The notes beneath the pieces were generated by a model. That model was not told the origin of the DNA, searched no databases, and saw nothing but the letters and a program-made list of their open reading frames with translations. Shown in pieces: positions 5,123 to 7,199 of a DNA stretch of 7,199 nt. Made by a program: the position numbers and the translations under genes. This DNA is from Firmicutes bacterium CAG:110 (lineage in GTDB: Bacteria > Bacillota > Clostridia > Oscillospirales > Oscillospiraceae): contig HF988068.1 in NCBI GenBank assembly GCA_000434635.1, forward strand, positions 1-7,199, written 5' to 3'. The stretch's first letter is position 1. Every line of letters begins with the position of its first letter.

Positions 5123-6184
5123 ATGAAAAAGTTCACCGCTATTCTGCTGGCTCTGGTTCTGGTTCTTGGTCTCGCTGCATGCAGCAGCAACAAGCCGCAG
5201 AATCCCCAGCCGACTCCCCAGGAAACCACCCAGGAACCCCAGACCCAGGCCACGGAAGATCCCGGCCCTGCGCCCGCAACCATTAATGTGATCTACCATC
5301 CCACCATCGGCGGTTCCACCGCGATCGCTACCGCCATTTCTCAGGGCTACTTCGAGGAAGAGAACCTGACCGTGAATCTGCAGATGTACACCTCCGGTCC
5401 CCCTGAGATTGCCGCTATGGTCGCCAAGCAGGCAGACGTCGGCTTCATCGGAAGCGGCGCCGCATGGCTGGCCTTCTCCGGACAGGTCAACATCATCGCC
5501 CTGGACAACATTGCTCTGACTGAGGAAATTATTACCCGTGCCGACAACGGCATCAACAGCATTGCCGATCTGAAGGGCAAGACCGTTGCTGTTCAGGAAG
5601 GCGCTGCCGGATATACGCTGCTGGTAGTTGCCCTGCAGGAAGCCGGAATTTCCGTAAGCGATGTGAAGATCCTGAACATCAGCAATGATAACTTGGCCTC
5701 CACCTTCAGCGATGCCTCCATCGATGCCTGGGCAGGCTGGAAGCCCGCTACCACCAGCCTGAAGGAAGCTCTGGGCGGCGAAGGCGCCTTCACGCTTCTT
5801 GCCAACAACGCTTCTTACCCCGAGTATGCCTTCCCCAGCACCTGGGTCGCCAACAAGGAGTTTGTTGCCGAAAATCCCGATGTGGTTCAGCGCTTTGTCA
5901 ACGCTCTGACCAAGGCTCAGATTTACCGCTCCGAGAACGGCAGCCAGGCCTGCGCCTATGCATCTACCTACGCCCAGCAGGCGACCAATGAACTGACCGT
6001 TCAGCTGGCGGACGTTATCTTCCCCTCCGCAGAGCAGTTCAAGGAATACTATAACACCGATTCCTTCTACAACATGCTGGTCAACCTGCGCTCCACCCAG
6101 GCGGAAAAGGTTACCGGAGAAATCCCCATGGAAGAGGTCTACATTGACACCTTTGCCAAGGCCGCCATTGCGGAACTCGGCTAA
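5123..6184 (+). CDS. Lipoprotein substrate-binding protein, NMT1/SsuA (NitT/TauT) type
   Basis: This is the extracellular receptor of the importer. Residues 1-19 are a lipoprotein signal peptide (KK, then a Leu-rich core) ending in the lipobox LAAC, so C20 is lipidated. Residues 21-51 are a flexible Pro/Gln/Thr/Glu linker. The binding domain follows: NVIYHPTIGGST (55-66), GYFEEENLTVNL (75-86), ADVGFIGSGAAWL (104-116) and DLKGKTVAVQEG (149-160) are the standard blocks of SsuA/TauA/NMT1 proteins, with DAWAGWKPA (201-209) as the usual second-lobe contact. The ribosome binding site GGAGG (5111-5115) is near ideal. Codon use is more restricted than in its neighbours (mostly CTG, AAG, CAG, GGC), as expected for a highly expressed receptor. 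It is separated from its permease and ATPase by two enzyme genes. The ligand is unknown; the family favours small anions. Confidence 0.92.
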   Translation: MKKFTAILLALVLVLGLAACSSNKPQNPQPTPQETTQEPQTQATEDPGPAPATINVIYHPTIGGSTAIATAISQGYFEEENLTVNLQMYTSGPPEIAAMVAKQADVGFIGSGAAWLAFSGQVNIIALDNIALTEEIITRADNGINSIADLKGKTVAVQEGAAGYTLLVVALQEAGISVSDVKILNISNDNLASTFSDASIDAWAGWKPATTSLKEALGGEGAFTLLANNASYPEYAFPSTWVANKEFVAENPDVVQRFVNALTKAQIYRSENGSQACAYASTYAQQATNELTVQLADVIFPSAEQFKEYYNTDSFYNMLVNLRSTQAEKVTGEIPMEEVYIDTFAKAAIAELG

Positions 6185-6209
6185 TTCAAAAAATCTATAC
6201 CTAGTCCGT

Positions 6210-6241
6210 ACCGGGGCGGCTGCATATGCTGCCGCCCCGGT
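6210..6241 (+). terminator. GC-rich hairpin after the binding-protein gene (attenuator or mRNA stabiliser)
   Basis: ACCGGGGCGGC (6210-6220) pairs perfectly with GCCGCCCCGGT (6231-6241). The 10-base loop contains the self-complementary GCATATGC. Only three T follow, so full termination is unlikely. A stable stem directly after a binding-protein gene commonly protects its mRNA and reduces, rather than stops, transcription into the next gene. That role is inferred. Confidence 0.5.
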
Positions 6242-6275
6242 TTCCGGGTAAGTCCGGCAGGGTGATGCGGCAAAC

Positions 6276-6293
6276 CGGCGGAGAATCCCGCCG
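6276..6293 (+). repeat. Small GC-rich hairpin in the leader of the PGI-like gene
   Basis: CGGCGG (6276-6281) and CCGCCG (6288-6293) form a 6-bp stem around AGAATC, ending 34 bases before the next start codon. Together with the preceding hairpin it makes the 143-base gap (6185-6327) a structured leader. I see no riboswitch I can name and no convincing promoter in the gap. Confidence 0.35.
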
Positions 6294-6327
6294 CGCAGGC
6301 ATCTTGCCGTAAAAGAAAGGAAAAGCC

Positions 6328-7199
6328 ATGTTTGATTTTCAGAATTCTGGCCTTACGCCGGAATTGGTCACCGACAGGGCCGAGAAAAACGCATTCCTAT
6401 TGCAGGAGGCTCTGGACGGTTTTTCCTCCTTCGACGGTAGCACAGGATGGGTCGATATTGACAGCTGTGCTGACCAGGCGCTCCTTCAGCGGATAAGCAG
6501 AAAAGCTGCTCAGATTCGGGAAGAAGCGGATTTGTTTATTTTGATCGGTGTAGGCGGCTCAAACAATGCTGCCCGTTCCGTGATAGAGGCTCTGCGGCCG
6601 GGCGGCGTGGAGATTTGTTATGCAGGAAATGCAACCGCACCTTCCTCGATGGAATATGTGCTGGAACAGATGGAAGGAAAGTCGGTTTTTGTTAATATTA
6701 TCGCGAAAAATTTTGAGACCCTGGAGCCGGGGGCGGCATTCCGTGTGATCCGTAAGCGAATGTATGAAAAGTACGGTGCAGACGCCGGCCGCAGAATCCT
6801 TGCGACAGGTACGCGCAACAGCAGACTGCACCAGCTGAGCATCACATACGGATGGGACTTTTTCGATTTCCCGGAGGCCGTGGGGGGAAGGTACTCTGCA
6901 ATGACCGCCGTTGGGCTGCTTCCCATGGCAGTGGCCGGGGTCGATATTGCCCGGCTGGTTGCCGGTGCAAAGGATATGCGCAGGCAGCTCCTGGCCACTC
7001 CGGCACGGGAAAATCCGGCGCTTTTGTATGCGTCTGTCCGCACGATGCTCTATGAAAAGGGCTACCGGGCTGAAATGCTGACCTTCTTTGAACCTCGGAT
7101 GCGCTGGTTCTCCAAATGGTGGATACAGCTTTTTGGAGAAAGCGAGGGAAAGGATGATTTGGGACTTCTCCCCCTTGCCTGCGAATGCTCGGAAGAGCT
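6328..7199 (+). CDS. Glucose-6-phosphate isomerase-like sugar isomerase (3' end beyond window)
   Basis: The frame is open from ATG 6328 to the last base, giving 290 codons of an expected 430-450. Two SIS domains of the phosphoglucose isomerase (PGI) family are visible: ILIGVGGSNNAARSVIEAL (71-89; family IGIGGSxxGxRxxxEAL), FVNIIAKNFETLEP (121-134), FPEAVGGRYSAMTAVGLLP (181-199) with catalytic Arg188, and WWIQLFGESEGKD (264-276) with the catalytic base Glu271. The normal reaction interconverts an aldose and a ketose 6-phosphate. Here the 6-phosphate loop, usually S-K-[ST]-x-T-T, reads A-K-N-F-E-T (126-131): two hydroxyl residues are lost and an acidic one gained. This suggests a paralogue with another substrate rather than the housekeeping enzyme, so I give no pgi symbol. 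AAAGGA upstream is a fair ribosome binding site. It is probably co-transcribed with the binding-protein gene. Confidence 0.85.
   Translation, partial: MFDFQNSGLTPELVTDRAEKNAFLLQEALDGFSSFDGSTGWVDIDSCADQALLQRISRKAAQIREEADLFILIGVGGSNNAARSVIEALRPGGVEICYAGNATAPSSMEYVLEQMEGKSVFVNIIAKNFETLEPGAAFRVIRKRMYEKYGADAGRRILATGTRNSRLHQLSITYGWDFFDFPEAVGGRYSAMTAVGLLPMAVAGVDIARLVAGAKDMRRQLLATPARENPALLYASVRTMLYEKGYRAEMLTFFEPRMRWFSKWWIQLFGESEGKDDLGLLPLACECSEE

Noticed and set aside
6241..6327. Riboswitch, for example a cobalamin-type element, in the leader of the PGI-like gene
   Set aside because: The segment is GC-rich and can fold, but I could not match it to the conserved core of any riboswitch class, and it is shorter than most of them.
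1..7199. CRISPR array, tRNA or rRNA genes, insertion sequence with transposase
   Set aside because: I found no regularly spaced direct repeats, no tRNA-like or rRNA-like segments and no transposase-like coding sequence in the window.

Overview
The window looks like chromosomal DNA of a Gram-positive gut-type clostridium, probably of the Oscillospiraceae/Ruminococcaceae kind. The grounds are moderately high GC with strong GGAGG-type ribosome binding sites, a lipoprotein signal peptide followed by a long Pro/Gln/Thr linker on the transporter's binding protein, and sigma-A-like promoters. The organism assignment is inference; nothing here names a species.

Left edge (1-310): the debris end of a mobile element. 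It holds the last 15 codons of an unidentified basic protein, a cluster of inverted repeats that includes a candidate origin of transfer (8-bp hairpin followed by AGTGCGC), and the C-terminal piece of a small XRE/Cro-type regulator that has lost its start. Two strong hairpins (280-309 and 327-372) insulate this debris from the rest.

Regulator and control region (376-1410): a complete DeoR-family repressor is read leftward, divergent from an operon read rightward. The 276-bp gap between them carries one good promoter in each direction, including an exact TTGACA-17-TATAAT for the operon. It also carries three related sites built on (A)TAAGTT/AACTTA(T): one next to each predicted transcription start and one palindrome between them. 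This is the layout expected of a DeoR-type repressor controlling itself and the operon.

Operon (1411 to beyond 7199): permease, ATPase, Gfo/Idh/MocA oxidoreductase, xylose-isomerase-like TIM-barrel protein (overlapping the previous gene by ATGA), a lipoprotein substrate-binding protein of the nitrate/sulfonate/taurine (NMT1/SsuA) type, and, after a 143-bp gap with a GC-rich hairpin, a phosphoglucose-isomerase (PGI)-like protein cut by the window end. The last open reading frame is long and clear even though it has no stop inside the window.

How they may work together: an SsuABC/TauABC-type transporter, normally used for small anions such as sulfonates, is interleaved with three sugar-chemistry enzymes under a sugar-type repressor. 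The PGI homologue keeps its fold and catalytic motifs, but the loop that binds the sugar's 6-phosphate is rewritten (A-K-N-F-E-T in place of S-K-[ST]-x-T-T). One hypothesis that explains all of this is uptake and catabolism of an anionic sugar that is not a sugar phosphate, for example a sulfonated hexose such as sulfoquinovose. The main competitor is a 3-keto-glycoside or C-glycoside route, in which Gfo/Idh/MocA plus TIM-barrel pairs are also known. The genes that would decide between them lie downstream of the window.
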